Positions 19,125 through 28,901 of a stretch of DNA of 64,000 nt are shown here, in pieces. Where the stretch lies: NCBI GenBank assembly GCA_030148865.1, contig JASBSR010000006.1, forward strand, positions 62,001 through 126,000, in the 5' to 3' direction. The notes below the pieces were generated by a model. That model had not been told where the DNA came from. It did not search any database and saw only the letters and a list, made by a program, of their open reading frames with translations. Position 1 is the first letter of the stretch. Each line of letters starts with the position of its first letter. The stretch is from Gammaproteobacteria bacterium. GTDB lineage: Bacteria; Pseudomonadota; Gammaproteobacteria; SZUA-229. The translations under genes and the position numbers were made by a program.

Positions 19125-19913
19125 CTAACTGAACTTCGGGTAATAGCCACTTTCGGGCAGACCATAGTGTTCAGGATATTCGACCTTCACCAGATACAGG
19201 CCATCGGCCGCCGCCGTCGGACCCGCCCGGGTGCGATCCTTGTTTGCCAGCAGCTCGGCCAGCCAGCCGACTGGCTGTTCGCCCCGACCTACCATCAGCA
19301 GGCTGCCGACAATATTGCGCACCATATGATGTAAAAATGCATTGGCGCGGATATCGATATAAATATAATCTGCTTCACGGCTGAGTTTGATCGCATGCAT
19401 AAAACGATGCGCGTGTGGTGCCTGACAGGCTGCCGAACGAAACGCAGAAAAATCATTCTCGCCAAGCAATGCCTGTGCTGATGTCTGCATGGCATCGAGA
19501 TCGAGACGGTCATAAATCCAGCTCACGCGTTTTGCCAGCAAGGCGGCACGCGACGGGCGATTTAAAATCACATAGCGATAACTGCGCCGGGTCGCGCTAA
19601 AGCGCGCGCTGAATTCAGCATCGACTGCACGTGCCCAGTGCACACACACATCCCCGGGCAAAAGCGCATTCGCGCCCATCACCCAGGCTTTGAGTTTGCG
19701 CTGGGTATTGAGATCGAAATGCACCACCTGGCCTGTGGCATGCACACCAGTATCTGTGCGCCCGGCGCAGATCACCTGCACCGCGTGGTCGGCGATTTGC
19801 GACAACACCGGTTCGATGACTGCCTGCACGGTGCGGGTACCATGCGCCTGCATTTGCCAGCCATTAAAACGGCTGCCGTCGTATTCAACTCCGAGTGCAA
19901 TGCGTTGTGTCAT
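19125..19913 (-). CDS. truA: tRNA pseudouridine(38-40) synthase
   Basis: About 262 residues. It isomerises uridines 38-40 in the anticodon stem. The start MTQRIALGVEYDGSRFNGWQ is the family start, at ATG 19911-19913; an open frame continues 32 codons upstream, but that part crosses an intergenic palindrome. The catalytic Asp is in CAGRTDTGVHATGQVVHFD (about residues 50-68). Downstream motifs include FSARFSATRRSYRY and FLHHMVRNIVGSLL. It lies between fimV and trpF, as in Pseudomonas. Confidence 0.97.
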   Translation of the reverse strand: MTQRIALGVEYDGSRFNGWQMQAHGTRTVQAVIEPVLSQIADHAVQVICAGRTDTGVHATGQVVHFDLNTQRKLKAWVMGANALLPGDVCVHWARAVDAEFSARFSATRRSYRYVILNRPSRAALLAKRVSWIYDRLDLDAMQTSAQALLGENDFSAFRSAACQAPHAHRFMHAIKLSREADYIYIDIRANAFLHHMVRNIVGSLLMVGRGEQPVGWLAELLANKDRTRAGPTAAADGLYLVKVEYPEHYGLPESGYYPKFS

Positions 19914-19968
19914 GTGATTCTTAATCTGTGGTCGTTTATGAAATAAGCCAGCACAAACAGCACTGTCA

Positions 19969-20031
19969 TCCTGAGTAACAGCGAATGATCTCATGCCTCG
20001 GTGGTACAAGATCCTTCGCTATCGCTCAGGA
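19969..20031. repeat. Palindromic repeat of TCCTGAG...CGAAGGATCT type upstream of truA
   Basis: A 23-base arm at 19969-19991 is mirrored at 20009-20031 with 19 of 23 positions matching. The right arm reads AGATCCTTCGCTATCGCTC and onward to AGGA. This core is widely seen as a dispersed intergenic repeat in many bacterial genomes. A second, partial copy occurs at 50861-50890. It sits 55-120 bases before the truA start. Confidence 0.72.
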
Positions 20032-20059
20032 TAAGCAACCCATAGTCTGACCCACAAAT

Positions 20060-20093
20060 AAAAACGGCACCAGCGATGCTGATGCCGTTTTTT
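20060..20093 (-). terminator. Rho-independent terminator downstream of fimV
   Basis: Arms 20060-20074 and 20079-20093 pair at 14 of 15 positions around a four-base loop. On the minus strand the stem (AACGGCATCAGC and its partner) is followed directly by a T-rich run ending at 20060. It lies about 300 bases after the fimV stop and before truA, so fimV and truA probably have separate transcripts. Confidence 0.72.
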
Positions 20094-20094
20094 A

Positions 20095-20396
20095 TCTATA
20101 TGAAACCGCTTAGCTGTAGTAGTCACCATCTGACCGTACAGATCGGATATCGGGTTCTGTTACCGGCTGATACTGGGGATCAACCAGTAAAAAATGCCGT
20201 AAACCACAGCGAGCGAAGGATGGTATACCGCGGTGACCCTGGATGTGTCTTCACCAAAAGCGTTCATCACCACGACAGGCTGGGGCGGTGTCATCCTGCC
20301 TCACACAAAAGGCCCGGCAACCTGCAGCAGGGTTTTTATAACCGTTATAATGTCGGTGTATATCATGATCTCGGATCAGGTGTGAACTACTACAGC
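20095..20396. other. Gene-free spacer between fimV and its terminator
   Basis: About 300 bases hold no gene I can support. A plus-strand open frame enters the fimV antisense region and looks spurious. A 44-codon minus-strand frame (about 20168-20302) has a purine-rich stretch too close to its ATG and no recognisable motif. A short dyad ATAACCGTTAT lies at 20338-20348. This would be the 3' untranslated part of the fimV message. Confidence 0.4.
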
Positions 20397-23225
20397 CTAG
20401 CTATCGATGTCTGCGAGTATAGCTTCGGCTTCGGCCTTTTGTTCAGCATTGCCTTCAGCGACCACTTCTTCGAGTATGCTACGCGTACCTTCGTGGTCAC
20501 CCATGTCGAGATAAGCGCGTGCCAGATCCAGCTTGGTGCTGATTTCATCGACATCGCTGATATCAGAAAGATCGATTTCAGCATCGTCATCATCGCCAAC
20601 CACAGAAACAGCACCAGCAGTCGCTTCAAGATCGTCACCATCGAGTTCAGCACTGACATCGATATCGAATTCCATATCATCATCTTCATCTTCGCTCGCA
20701 TCATCACTCACGTTATCACTGCCTTCAGTCTCGGCCTCAGCTTCTGCGCTTAAATCCAGATCGAAGTCCAGATCACTGTCGCCAGTACCGCTGTCCTCAG
20801 GCGCTGTAGCATCGCTGGTAATGTCCAGCTCGGAGGCTTCGATATCCAGTGAAAACTCGTCATCGTCCTCAGTAGCCGGCACCGCGGCATCAGTTTCGCT
20901 AAGATCGAATTCGAGTTCGTTTTCCGAGCTAACTTCGCTGTCAGTTTCAAGATCCAGCAGCGCGGTATCGTCTGAGGAGGTATCCGACAAATCAAGCACA
21001 TTGTCATCATCGAAACTAAAATCCAGATCAGCACTGGCATCTTCATCACCCAGGTCAATATCCATGGTCGGTTCAGCAGAGGGCACCAGATCATCCAGCG
21101 CCATATCCGCGACCGCACTCTCACCCTTGAACAGCTCATGATCGGGTATCAGTTCCTTGCCCATAACCACCAGTTTTTGCCAGCGCGTGCCGGTACCTTT
21201 GGTACGCGTATGCATTTCACCAGCAAGTTCGGTGAAACCAGAGGTGTTCTTGCCCGCAAAATAAGTCTCCGCCAGTTTCATGCGGTAGGCGTCATTCTCG
21301 GGGTTTTCCTTAATCGCGCCCTGCAATAATTCTTCGGCCTGCTGATAAATCCCGTAGGCCAGATACACATCTGCCTCAGCCACGATGTCATCACGGGCTT
21401 CTTCTTCGGGCTCTGCTGCCTGAGTCACCACGGTATCTTCTGACGACGGCAAAATCATGGTGGTATCAGAGTCAAATTCTTCTGCCTCGGCTTCAGCCAT
21501 TGATGCCTCGGCATCATCGTCGCCGACATCCTGATTGACCGCGTTATCGTCGAGCATGTCAGCAACACTGGCGAGTTCTTCATCAGTAAAACCGGAACCT
21601 GCTGCGTCTGTTGCACCGGACTGGCTGGTGCGGCGACGTTTCACAATCAGGTAGACCAGCGCCATCACCAGTAACAGCGCACCGCCAGCAACTGCCAGCA
21701 CCAGCGGACTGTTGAGTATTTTAGCTACCAGGCCCTGCGGCTGATTTGGCTGCTCGCGCATACTATCGTCGATCCCGGGCTGGGGCTCAGCAGGTGTTTC
21801 AGCCATCGCTTCAGTAGCCGGCATTTGCTGGGGCTGGTTCACTGCATTGTGTTCATCGACAAAAACATTTTGCTCAGCACTCGCTCCCGGCTGGGCCTCT
21901 TCGGCAGGCATCGTTTGCTGCTCAGCAGTTGCATTGATCTCACTCTCTGGCGCGATTTCCGCCTCTGCCTCGGATGGTGTCTGCGTTTCAGCAGAGCCAG
22001 TGGTCGCATCAGGATCAGTTGTGGCATTGTCTGACATGCCTGCCAGGGTCTGGTCTTCGATGCTGAGCAGGCGTTTCATCTTGCTCACCTGCTGCTCCAG
22101 GGTACTAACCTCACTCTGCAAAGATTCTTTTTCCAGGCGCTCCGATTCCAGACGCTCTTCGACCAGCGCCAGTTGTGCGCGTAGTGCGTCAGCCGACATG
22201 CTATCGAGGTTTTCAGCAGACCCCGTGCCGGCACCTTTGCCCGCACTCACGATCGACAAACGTGCAGCGCTGCTGGCGCTATCAGCCGTAGCGGTTTTGC
22301 CAGGCTTGGTATTCGGGGTGGCGCTCGCGGGCTTACCGCTGCCTGTGACCTGCTGGTATTCACGCCACAAGGCATTTTGCTGGCGCACCATGGCAACAGC
22401 ATCGTTTTGAGCAACACGGGCAATCTGGTCGCGCTCCGGCACCCTTAATATGTAGCCACGCTTGAGGCCATTGACATTACCGTCAATGAAAGACTCCGGA
22501 TTCGTCCGCAACAGTGCCAGCATCATTTGTTCGATAGAGACAGATTGATCAGGTCGTAGCGAGTTTGCGAGACTCCAGGCGGTATCACCCTGTTTGATTC
22601 GGTATTGACCCGGTTGCTGGGGCGCACTATTGCTCGGCGCTGCCATCGGTGTTGTCGTACTCGCAGCACGCGTTGTCGCAGGAGCTGTGCTGCTCGGTGT
22701 GTTGCTGCTGGTCGACATCGCTATGCCGGGGGGCGCTGGGGGGCGTGAACTGCTGGTATTCGAATTTACTGGTGCGGTTTCGGTTGCCGGGCGCGAGCCT
22801 GAAGCAGCAGGACGGGCGGCGCTTTGTTCATTAATATATACCGGTGGATCCAGCAAAATGGTGTATTCGCGCAAAAGGTGGCCTTTGGGCCAGTCGACTT
22901 CAATCAGGAAATTCAGGAAGGGTTCGCGGATTGGCTTGCTGGTGGTAATGGTCAGATAGGGTACGTCATTTTTGAGTACATGGCCGAATTTGAGACTCTG
23001 TAATAAAAACGGACGATCTAGCCCGGCGCGGCTGAATTCTTCGCGTGAAGCGAGTTTTACGATCAGGCTTTCAGCGTCTTCCGGCGCAGTAGACAGTAGT
23101 TTGATTTCGGCATCCAGGTCCTGATTCAGCGCTGATTTGACTTCTATGTCACCCAGCCCGAGAGTGTAGGCGTCCAGCGGCAACAAAGTCGCCGCCAACG
23201 CCAGGGCAATTATCAATGTACGCAC
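20397..23225 (-). CDS. fimV: FimV-family polar hub / pilus assembly protein
   Basis: Encodes 942 residues. A signal peptide (to about residue 20) precedes the conserved periplasmic FimV N-domain (LGLGDIEVKSALNQDLDAEI, about 22-41). A low-complexity Pro/Ser/Thr linker leads to a LysM-like peptidoglycan-binding segment (about 205-265, YRIKQGDTAWSLANSL). A coiled coil (about 345-395), one membrane helix (about 508-530), a long acidic cytoplasmic region with TPR-like pieces and the C-terminal FimV domain (about 895-942, STKLDLARAYLDMGDHEGTR) follow. FimV organises the cell pole and activates type IV pilus function through c-di-GMP/cAMP circuits. The FimX-like gene at 40.9 kb fits that circuit. 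Position between asd and truA matches Pseudomonas. Confidence 0.95.
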   Translation of the reverse strand: MRTLIIALALAATLLPLDAYTLGLGDIEVKSALNQDLDAEIKLLSTAPEDAESLIVKLASREEFSRAGLDRPFLLQSLKFGHVLKNDVPYLTITTSKPIREPFLNFLIEVDWPKGHLLREYTILLDPPVYINEQSAARPAASGSRPATETAPVNSNTSSSRPPAPPGIAMSTSSNTPSSTAPATTRAASTTTPMAAPSNSAPQQPGQYRIKQGDTAWSLANSLRPDQSVSIEQMMLALLRTNPESFIDGNVNGLKRGYILRVPERDQIARVAQNDAVAMVRQQNALWREYQQVTGSGKPASATPNTKPGKTATADSASSAARLSIVSAGKGAGTGSAENLDSMSADALRAQLALVEERLESERLEKESLQSEVSTLEQQVSKMKRLLSIEDQTLAGMSDNATTDPDATTGSAETQTPSEAEAEIAPESEINATAEQQTMPAEEAQPGASAEQNVFVDEHNAVNQPQQMPATEAMAETPAEPQPGIDDSMREQPNQPQGLVAKILNSPLVLAVAGGALLLVMALVYLIVKRRRTSQSGATDAAGSGFTDEELASVADMLDDNAVNQDVGDDDAEASMAEAEAEEFDSDTTMILPSSEDTVVTQAAEPEEEARDDIVAEADVYLAYGIYQQAEELLQGAIKENPENDAYRMKLAETYFAGKNTSGFTELAGEMHTRTKGTGTRWQKLVVMGKELIPDHELFKGESAVADMALDDLVPSAEPTMDIDLGDEDASADLDFSFDDDNVLDLSDTSSDDTALLDLETDSEVSSENELEFDLSETDAAVPATEDDDEFSLDIEASELDITSDATAPEDSGTGDSDLDFDLDLSAEAEAETEGSDNVSDDASEDEDDDMEFDIDVSAELDGDDLEATAGAVSVVGDDDDAEIDLSDISDVDEISTKLDLARAYLDMGDHEGTRSILEEVVAEGNAEQKAEAEAILADIDS

Positions 23226-23342
23226 GGAAATCCCCTTTTAATACTTGTATTTATAAGCACTTGCAGCCCTGTTGCCATATCATTCAGACACTCTTATTGT
23301 TATCTTCACAAGCTACTTGAAGAAGCTTTGTCTAAATATAGG

Positions 23343-24365
23343 TTATAAATACTGTTTTATCAAAATCTCAGCAATTTGTACGCTATTTAATGCAGCCCCT
23401 TTGCGGACATTATCCGAGACCACCCACAGGTTCAGGCCGCGCGGATGCGAGATATCCTCGCGAATCCGGCTGACATAGACCGGGTCGTGGTTGGCACCTT
23501 CGCTGACCGCTGTGGCATAGCCACCATCTTTGTGATCATCAATGACTTTAACACCGGGGGCTTTTGCCAGCAGCGCGCGCGCCTGCTCGGCGCTGATTTT
23601 GTCACGAGTCTCGATGTGCACTGCTTCGGAATGGCCATAAAACACCGGCACCCGCACCGCAGTCGGGTTCACCTGTATACTCTCGTCTTCAAAAATTTTG
23701 CGTGTTTCCCAAACCATTTTCATTTCTTCCTTGGTGTAACCATTCTCCATAAAGACATCGATCTGGGGCAGCGCGTTAAACGCAATCTGCTTCGGATACA
23801 CTTCGGGGGTAATCGGTTTGGCGTTGAGCAGATTGGCCGTCTGGGTGGCGAGCTCGGAGATCGCTTCCTTGCCGGTGCCAGAGACTGCCTGGTAGGTCGC
23901 GACATTAATACGCTCGATACCGACAGCATCGTGGATCGGTTTTAACGCCACCAGCATCTGGATCGTCGAACAATTTGGGTTGGCGATAATGCCGCGCGTT
24001 GTATAATTGGCGATCGCGTGTGGATTCACTTCCGGCACCACCAGCGGAATATCTTTGTCATAACGAAACTGCGAGGTGTTATCGACCACGACACAGCCGG
24101 CAGCAGCCGCTTTCGGCGCTATCACTGCCGAAATACTGGCACCGGCCGAAAACAATCCAATCTGTACTTGGGAAAAATCAAACTCATCTGCATCTTCAAC
24201 AGTGAGCCTCTTCTTGCCAAATTCCACTTTGGTGCCCGCCGAACGACTGCTCGCCAGCGCGTAGATTTTACCCACTGGAAACTTACGCTCGGCCAGAATC
24301 GACAGCATGGTTTCACCCACTGCGCCAGTAGCCCCGAGAACCGCAACGTCGTATGTCTTACTCAT
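23343..24365 (-). CDS. asd: Aspartate-semialdehyde dehydrogenase
   Basis: Encodes 340 residues. It reduces aspartyl phosphate to the semialdehyde, feeding Lys, Met, Thr and diaminopimelate. The NADP-binding loop VLGATGAVGETML is at the N-terminus. The active-site Cys is in ANPNCSTIQMLVALKP (about residues 129-144), and the catalytic His region is HSEAVHIET (about 245). The length and the asd-after-leuB order match the Pseudomonas-type enzyme. A 116-base spacer with an inverted repeat separates it from leuB. Confidence 0.97.
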   Translation of the reverse strand: MSKTYDVAVLGATGAVGETMLSILAERKFPVGKIYALASSRSAGTKVEFGKKRLTVEDADEFDFSQVQIGLFSAGASISAVIAPKAAAAGCVVVDNTSQFRYDKDIPLVVPEVNPHAIANYTTRGIIANPNCSTIQMLVALKPIHDAVGIERINVATYQAVSGTGKEAISELATQTANLLNAKPITPEVYPKQIAFNALPQIDVFMENGYTKEEMKMVWETRKIFEDESIQVNPTAVRVPVFYGHSEAVHIETRDKISAEQARALLAKAPGVKVIDDHKDGGYATAVSEGANHDPVYVSRIREDISHPRGLNLWVVSDNVRKGAALNSVQIAEILIKQYL

Positions 24366-24398
24366 AAAGGTTTATTCCACTAATAAATTTAAAATCAC

Positions 24399-24475
24399 TA
24401 GCCGCGAATGTCGCAAAAGATGCCAATATAAAAAACTGAATATTTTGTTTGCGAGTTTTGCGTTCTTCGTGGCTA
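24399..24475. repeat. Intergenic inverted repeat between asd and leuB
   Basis: The arm at 24399-24418 (TAGCCGCGAATGTCGCAAAA) pairs with 24456-24475 at 16 of 20 positions; the reverse complement of the right arm reads TAGCCACGAAGAACGCAAAA. The loop is 37 AT-rich bases. The arm carries the CGAA/CGCAAAA units seen in the related repeats near 26.4 and 30.2 kb. Confidence 0.65.
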
Positions 24476-24481
24476 TATTTA

Positions 24482-25552
24482 CTAAAGTTCGGTTAGTACT
24501 GCCTCGCCCATCGCAACCGTACCGACCTGTTTGCAACCAGCTGCCATAATATCGGCTGTGCGCAAACCTTTGTCCAGCACGCGGCCAACTGCAGCGTCGA
24601 TAGCATCGGCTTCAGCGGCATGATCCAGACTGTAACGCAGCAGCATCGCCACTGATAGTAAGGTCGCCAGTGGATTCGCGATGCCTTTGCCAGCAATATC
24701 CGGTGCTGAGCCATGAATCGGTTCGTACATGCCCTTGCTATTGGCATCCAGAGACGCCGACGGCAACATACCGATCGAACCGGTGAGCATAGCAGCGGCA
24801 TCCGATAAAATATCGCCGAACATGTTTTTAGTCACCATGACATCGAACTGTTTCGGCCATTTCACCAGCTGCATGGCGGCGTTATCGACATACATGTGGC
24901 TGAGCTCAACTTCGGGATAATCTTTGCCCACAAACTCTACGCGCTCGCGCCATAACTCTGACACTTCTAGCACGTTGGCCTTATCCACGGAACACAGACG
25001 TTTGCCGCGCTTCATCGCAATATCAAACGCCACTCGCGAAATACGATCGACTTCAGACTCACGATATACCAACGTATTGAAACCTTCGCGCTCACCGTTT
25101 TCCAGAGTGCGGATGCCACGCGGTTCGCCAAAATAAATCCCGCCGGTGAGTTCGCGCACAATCATGATATCGAGACCGGCGACCACCTCGGCTTTTAATG
25201 ATGAGGCCGCTGCCAGCTGCGGATACAAAATCGCCGGGCGCAGATTAGCGAACAGCTCCAGCTCAGAACGCAGCCCGAGTAGACCGCGCTCGGGGCGTAA
25301 TTCGCGTGGCAGTTTTTCGTACTGAGGGCCACCGACAGCGCCGAGCAATATTGCATCTGAGTTTTTGACCAGCGCCAGAGTTTCATCGGGCAAAGGTTTG
25401 CCGGCAGCATCATAGCCTGCACCGCCGACCGGAGCTTCGCTGAGTTCGATTTCAAGTCCGTTTGACTTGAGATGTTCGAGTAACTTAACGGCTTCGGCAA
25501 TAATTTCGATACCAATGCCGTCACCGGGCAAAATTGCAATTTTTTTTGTCAT
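24482..25552 (-). CDS. leuB: 3-isopropylmalate dehydrogenase
   Basis: Encodes 356 residues. It oxidatively decarboxylates 3-isopropylmalate with NAD in leucine synthesis. The N-terminal [11 protein letters not shown], the substrate arginines around LFANLRPA and [16 protein letters not shown] (about residues 133-148), the metal-binding Asp region ([13 protein letters not shown], about 240) and the NAD loop [18 protein letters not shown] (about 275) are all present. Third gene of the leuCDB run; the preceding gap to leuD is 148 bases. Confidence 0.98.
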   Translation of the reverse strand: MTKKIAILPGDGIGIEIIAEAVKLLEHLKSNGLEIELSEAPVGGAGYDAAGKPLPDETLALVKNSDAILLGAVGGPQYEKLPRELRPERGLLGLRSELELFANLRPAILYPQLAAASSLKAEVVAGLDIMIVRELTGGIYFGEPRGIRTLENGEREGFNTLVYRESEVDRISRVAFDIAMKRGKRLCSVDKANVLEVSELWRERVEFVGKDYPEVELSHMYVDNAAMQLVKWPKQFDVMVTKNMFGDILSDAAAMLTGSIGMLPSASLDANSKGMYEPIHGSAPDIAGKGIANPLATLLSVAMLLRYSLDHAAEADAIDAAVGRVLDKGLRTADIMAAGCKQVGTVAMGEAVLTEL

Positions 25553-25700
25553 CGTGTTTCGTCGTTTATCCAGTCATTCAGTATGCCGCGACCGCGCACC
25601 AGCACACATCGAGGCATTTCAGGGAAAATCAGGAGGCGGGAATTATACGCTATTTATAGCCAAAACATCGGTTTCAGCCCCGGCGTAACCGAGTCCAAGG

Positions 25701-26333
25701 CTAAAAGAACCACGGCGTTTGCTGCTGACGCCGTTTTTCGTAGCCCCTGATTTCGTCCGCATGTTGCAGAGTCAAAGCAATGTCATCCAGACCATTGAGC
25801 AGACAATGCCTGCGGAACTCGTCAATTTCAAACTGACAGCTAATATCACCCGCCGTCACAGTCTGAGTTTCGAGATCAATAGCCATCTGCAGGCCCCTGT
25901 TTTCGCTCACCGCCGCGAACAGTTGATCGACTTCATCCGCCGTCAACGCCACCGGTAACAATCCGTTTTTAAAACTGTTGTTAAAAAAAATATCGGCAAA
26001 ACTGGGCGCAATCACGGCACGAAAGCCGAAGTCAGTTAAGGCCCAGACTGCGTGTTCACGCGACGAACCACAACCAAAGTTTTCTCGCGCCAGCAAAATT
26101 GTAGCTTTATCGTAGGGTTCACGATTCAACACAAACTCAAGATTGGGCCGACGTTTTGCATTATCGATGCCAGGACCACCCGCATCAAGATAACGCCAGT
26201 CATCAAAAGCATTCGGGCCAAAGCCGCTGCGCTTGATCGATTTCAAAAACTGCTTGGGAATAATTGCATCGGTGTCGACATTGGGTCGATCCAGTGGTGC
26301 GACAATTCCCGTGTGCTGTGTAAATGCCTGCAT
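25701..26333 (-). CDS. leuD: 3-isopropylmalate dehydratase small subunit
   Basis: Encodes 210 residues, the swivelling domain partner of LeuC in isopropylmalate isomerisation. The motifs [19 protein letters not shown] (about residues 15-33) and [15 protein letters not shown] (about 83-97) are typical, as is the C-terminal [13 protein letters not shown]. Cytosolic. It is separated from leuC by a 184-base spacer that holds an inverted repeat. Confidence 0.97.
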   Translation of the reverse strand: MQAFTQHTGIVAPLDRPNVDTDAIIPKQFLKSIKRSGFGPNAFDDWRYLDAGGPGIDNAKRRPNLEFVLNREPYDKATILLARENFGCGSSREHAVWALTDFGFRAVIAPSFADIFFNNSFKNGLLPVALTADEVDQLFAAVSENRGLQMAIDLETQTVTAGDISCQFEIDEFRRHCLLNGLDDIALTLQHADEIRGYEKRRQQQTPWFF

Positions 26334-26373
26334 GTACTTACCTGTCTATTTGTCGGGCTAATTAAAAATTCTG

Positions 26374-26507
26374 TTGAGCGCAAAGGGCACGAAGTAAAAC
26401 GGTCTGGGTGTTGTTATGTCTATAAAAATGATCACACATACAGATCTGGGTACCGACATATAAATAATACAAAATCATAAACCCATTTTGCGTTCTTTGC
26501 GGTCAAT
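26374..26507. repeat. Intergenic inverted repeat between leuD and leuC
   Basis: The arm TTGAGCGCAAAGG at 26374-26386 pairs with 26495-26507 (reverse complement TTGACCGCAAAGA) at 11 of 13 positions. Further inside, ACGAAGTAAAA on the left faces TTTTGCGTTCT on the right, a weaker extension. The unit GCGCAAAG ... ACGCAAAA links it to the repeats at 24.4 and 30.2 kb. Confidence 0.55.
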
Positions 26508-26517
26508 TATCTTGTTG

Positions 26518-27924
26518 TCATTCTTGCCCTGTTACATCCACAAAATGTCCGTGCACCGCTGCTGCTGCTGCCATCGCCGGACTCACCAGATGGGTGCGAC
26601 CACCCTGCCCCTGACGACCTTCGAAGTTTCGATTCGATGTTGATGCACAACGCTCGCCCGGTTCCAGACGGTCGGCGTTCATCGCCAGACACATCGAACA
26701 GCCCGGTTCGCGCCATTCAAAACCAGCATCAATAAAAATCTTATCCAGACCTTCGGCTTCCGCCTGCTGCTTCACCAGACCCGAACCCGGCACCACCATC
26801 GCCAGTGCCACATTGTTCGCAACTTTTTGTCCGGCAGCCACTGTTGCCGCCGCGCGTAAATCTTCGATCCGCGAATTGGTGCAGGAACCGATAAACACTT
26901 TATCAACATTTATCTGATTGATCGGAGTGCCTGCATCCAGCCCCATGTAGCTCAGCGCCTTGCGCATGCCGTCGGCTTTCACTGCATCTGCCATCTCGTC
27001 CGGGTTGGGCACAGTGCCATCAATCGCCGCTACCATCTCCGGCGAAGTGCCCCAGGTGACCTGCGGCTTAATGCTGGCCGCGTCGATGCGCACCACTTTA
27101 TCGAACTGGGCATCAGCATCACTGACCAGGGTGCGCCAGTATGTCACCGCCTGTTTCCAGACATCGCCTTTGGGCGAATATGGCCGGCCTTCGACATAAT
27201 CAATCGTGGTTTGATCGACCGCGATCATGCCAGCACGGGCGCCGGCTTCGATCGCCATATTGCACACCGTCATACGACCTTCCATGCTCAGCGCGCGAAT
27301 CGCGTCGCCGCCGAATTCGATGGCACAGCCGGTGCCGCCGGCAGTGCCAATGTTGCCGATGATTGCGAGCACAATATCTTTGGCGGTAATCCCCGGGTGC
27401 ACATCGCCATCGACACTGACCAGCATGTTCATACTCTTTTTCTGCAACAAACACTGCGTCGCCAGCACGTGTTCGACTTCCGAGGTGCCAATGCCAAAAG
27501 CGAGCGCGCCGAAAGCACCGTGGGTCGAGGTGTGCGAATCACCGCAGACCACGGTCATCCCCGGTAGCGTGGCACCCTGCTCCGGGCCGATGACATGAAC
27601 AATACCCTGGCGAACATCGGCCATATTAAATTCGGTGAGACCGAATTCGAGGCAATTACTGTCCAGGGTTTCCACCTGAATTTTCGATACCGGATCGGTG
27701 ACCCCGGCAGCGCGCGCCGTGGTCGGCACATTGTGATCCGGCACCGCCAGTATCGAGCTCACGCGCCAGGGTTTGCGGCCCGCCATGCGCAGGCCTTCGA
27801 AGGCCTGCGGCGAGGTCACTTCGTGCACCAGATGGCGATCGATATAGAGCAAAGCCGTGCCATCGGCTTCGCTGCGCACTACATGATCGTCCCAGAGTTT
27901 GTCGTACAGGGTTCTTGCGGTCAT
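26518..27924 (-). CDS. leuC: 3-isopropylmalate dehydratase large subunit
   Basis: Encodes 468 residues of the aconitase family. The Fe-S ligating cysteines lie in [14 protein letters not shown] (about residues 345-358) and [11 protein letters not shown] (about 405-415). The substrate loop [19 protein letters not shown] (about 129-147) is also clear. With LeuD it isomerises 2- to 3-isopropylmalate. A strong ribosome binding site (GAGGAG) precedes the ATG. It is first in the leuCDB run and divergent from the LysR gene, the usual control arrangement. Confidence 0.98.
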   Translation of the reverse strand: MTARTLYDKLWDDHVVRSEADGTALLYIDRHLVHEVTSPQAFEGLRMAGRKPWRVSSILAVPDHNVPTTARAAGVTDPVSKIQVETLDSNCLEFGLTEFNMADVRQGIVHVIGPEQGATLPGMTVVCGDSHTSTHGAFGALAFGIGTSEVEHVLATQCLLQKKSMNMLVSVDGDVHPGITAKDIVLAIIGNIGTAGGTGCAIEFGGDAIRALSMEGRMTVCNMAIEAGARAGMIAVDQTTIDYVEGRPYSPKGDVWKQAVTYWRTLVSDADAQFDKVVRIDAASIKPQVTWGTSPEMVAAIDGTVPNPDEMADAVKADGMRKALSYMGLDAGTPINQINVDKVFIGSCTNSRIEDLRAAATVAAGQKVANNVALAMVVPGSGLVKQQAEAEGLDKIFIDAGFEWREPGCSMCLAMNADRLEPGERCASTSNRNFEGRQGQGGRTHLVSPAMAAAAAVHGHFVDVTGQE

Positions 27925-27978
27925 ATCGGTCTCCTCATCTGAGTCAGCATAGGGCGAAATAATCTATTACACAAATTC

Positions 27979-27992
27979 ATTATTTTTATAAT
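27979..27992. promoter_or_regulatory. Candidate LysR operator between leuC and the LysR gene
   Basis: The perfect dyad ATTAT-TTTT-ATAAT contains the T-N11-A pattern of LysR-type binding sites and sits in the middle of the 107-base divergent spacer. The surrounding 50 bases are markedly AT-rich. It could equally contain overlapping promoter elements; binding is inferred. Confidence 0.4.
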
Positions 27993-28031
27993 ATTAATTC
28001 CATTTAGTTATGTATTGTATATACTGCGAAC

Positions 28032-28901
28032 ATGGACATCGCCAGCTTAAAAGCCTTTATCGCGGTCAGTGAACGCGGCTCATTTTCGCGCGCCGCCGAG
28101 GCCCTGTTCATTACCCAGCCGGCGGTGAGCAAACGCATTGCCAGTCTCGAGGCCCAGCTCGGCGTCAGCCTGTTCGACCGCATCGGTAAACAGGTGCAGC
28201 TCACCGAAGCCGGGCGCGTACTGATCCCCGGCAGCCATCGCATCCTCGCCGAGCTCGCCGAGAGCCAGCGCATTCTTGGCAATTTGCGCGACTCCACCCA
28301 CGGCATGCTGAGTATGGCAACCTCGCATCACATCGGTCTGCACCGCCTGCCAGCAGTGTTACGCAAGTACAGCCGTCACTATCCCGAGGTCGAACTCGAT
28401 ATTCAGTTTATGGATTCCGAACAGGCATTCCCCCGCATTCTGCACGGCGAAATCGAGCTTGCCATTGTCACCCTGCCGAACACAGCTCAGCCGCAGCTGA
28501 AACACATTCCCGTGTGGTCCGACCCGATGCATTGTGTAGTCGCTCGTCAGCACCCGCTGGCGAAACCGGCGCGAGTCAGCCGTCAGCAATTGCTGCAGCA
28601 TGCTGCGATTTTACAAACCCCAGGCACGCACACCCGCAATCTGGTCGATGCCGCGCTCGCCGATGCCCGCCCGGAAAAAATATTACTGGAAACCCATTAT
28701 CTGGAAACCATCAAGGCGATGGTGCAGACGGGACTGGGCTGGAGTATGTTGCCCGATTCGATGATTGATAAAAGTCTGCGGGTAGTGAAAATCAGCAAGC
28801 TGCAAATCGCGCGCCATCTTGGTGTTGTCTTACACGAGAAACGCACACTGTCGAATGCCGCCAGCAGCATGCTGGATCTATTGCAGGGCAAAGAGGCTTA
28901 A
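28032..28901 (+). CDS. LysR-family regulator, probable control of leuCDB
   Basis: Encodes 289 residues. The N-terminal winged helix-turn-helix (about residues 1-60, GSFSRAAEALFITQPAVSK) and the C-terminal effector-binding domain (about 88-285; MATSHHIGLHRLPAVL begins it) are clear. It is divergent from leuC, and in Pseudomonas a LysR gene occupies the same place, so control of leucine synthesis is a reasonable inference. It might also respond to other small acids. Its last four bases overlap the end of the convergent MFS gene. Confidence 0.92.
   Translation: MDIASLKAFIAVSERGSFSRAAEALFITQPAVSKRIASLEAQLGVSLFDRIGKQVQLTEAGRVLIPGSHRILAELAESQRILGNLRDSTHGMLSMATSHHIGLHRLPAVLRKYSRHYPEVELDIQFMDSEQAFPRILHGEIELAIVTLPNTAQPQLKHIPVWSDPMHCVVARQHPLAKPARVSRQQLLQHAAILQTPGTHTRNLVDAALADARPEKILLETHYLETIKAMVQTGLGWSMLPDSMIDKSLRVVKISKLQIARHLGVVLHEKRTLSNAASSMLDLLQGKEA

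Noticed and set aside
20168-20302. 44-codon minus-strand frame between fimV and its terminator
   Set aside because: Short, poorly spaced purine run before the ATG, no recognisable motif; could be chance.
20076-20753. Open plus-strand frame of 225 codons
   Set aside because: More than half is antisense to the acidic repeat region of fimV and its start lies in the fimV terminator hairpin; no motif recognised.
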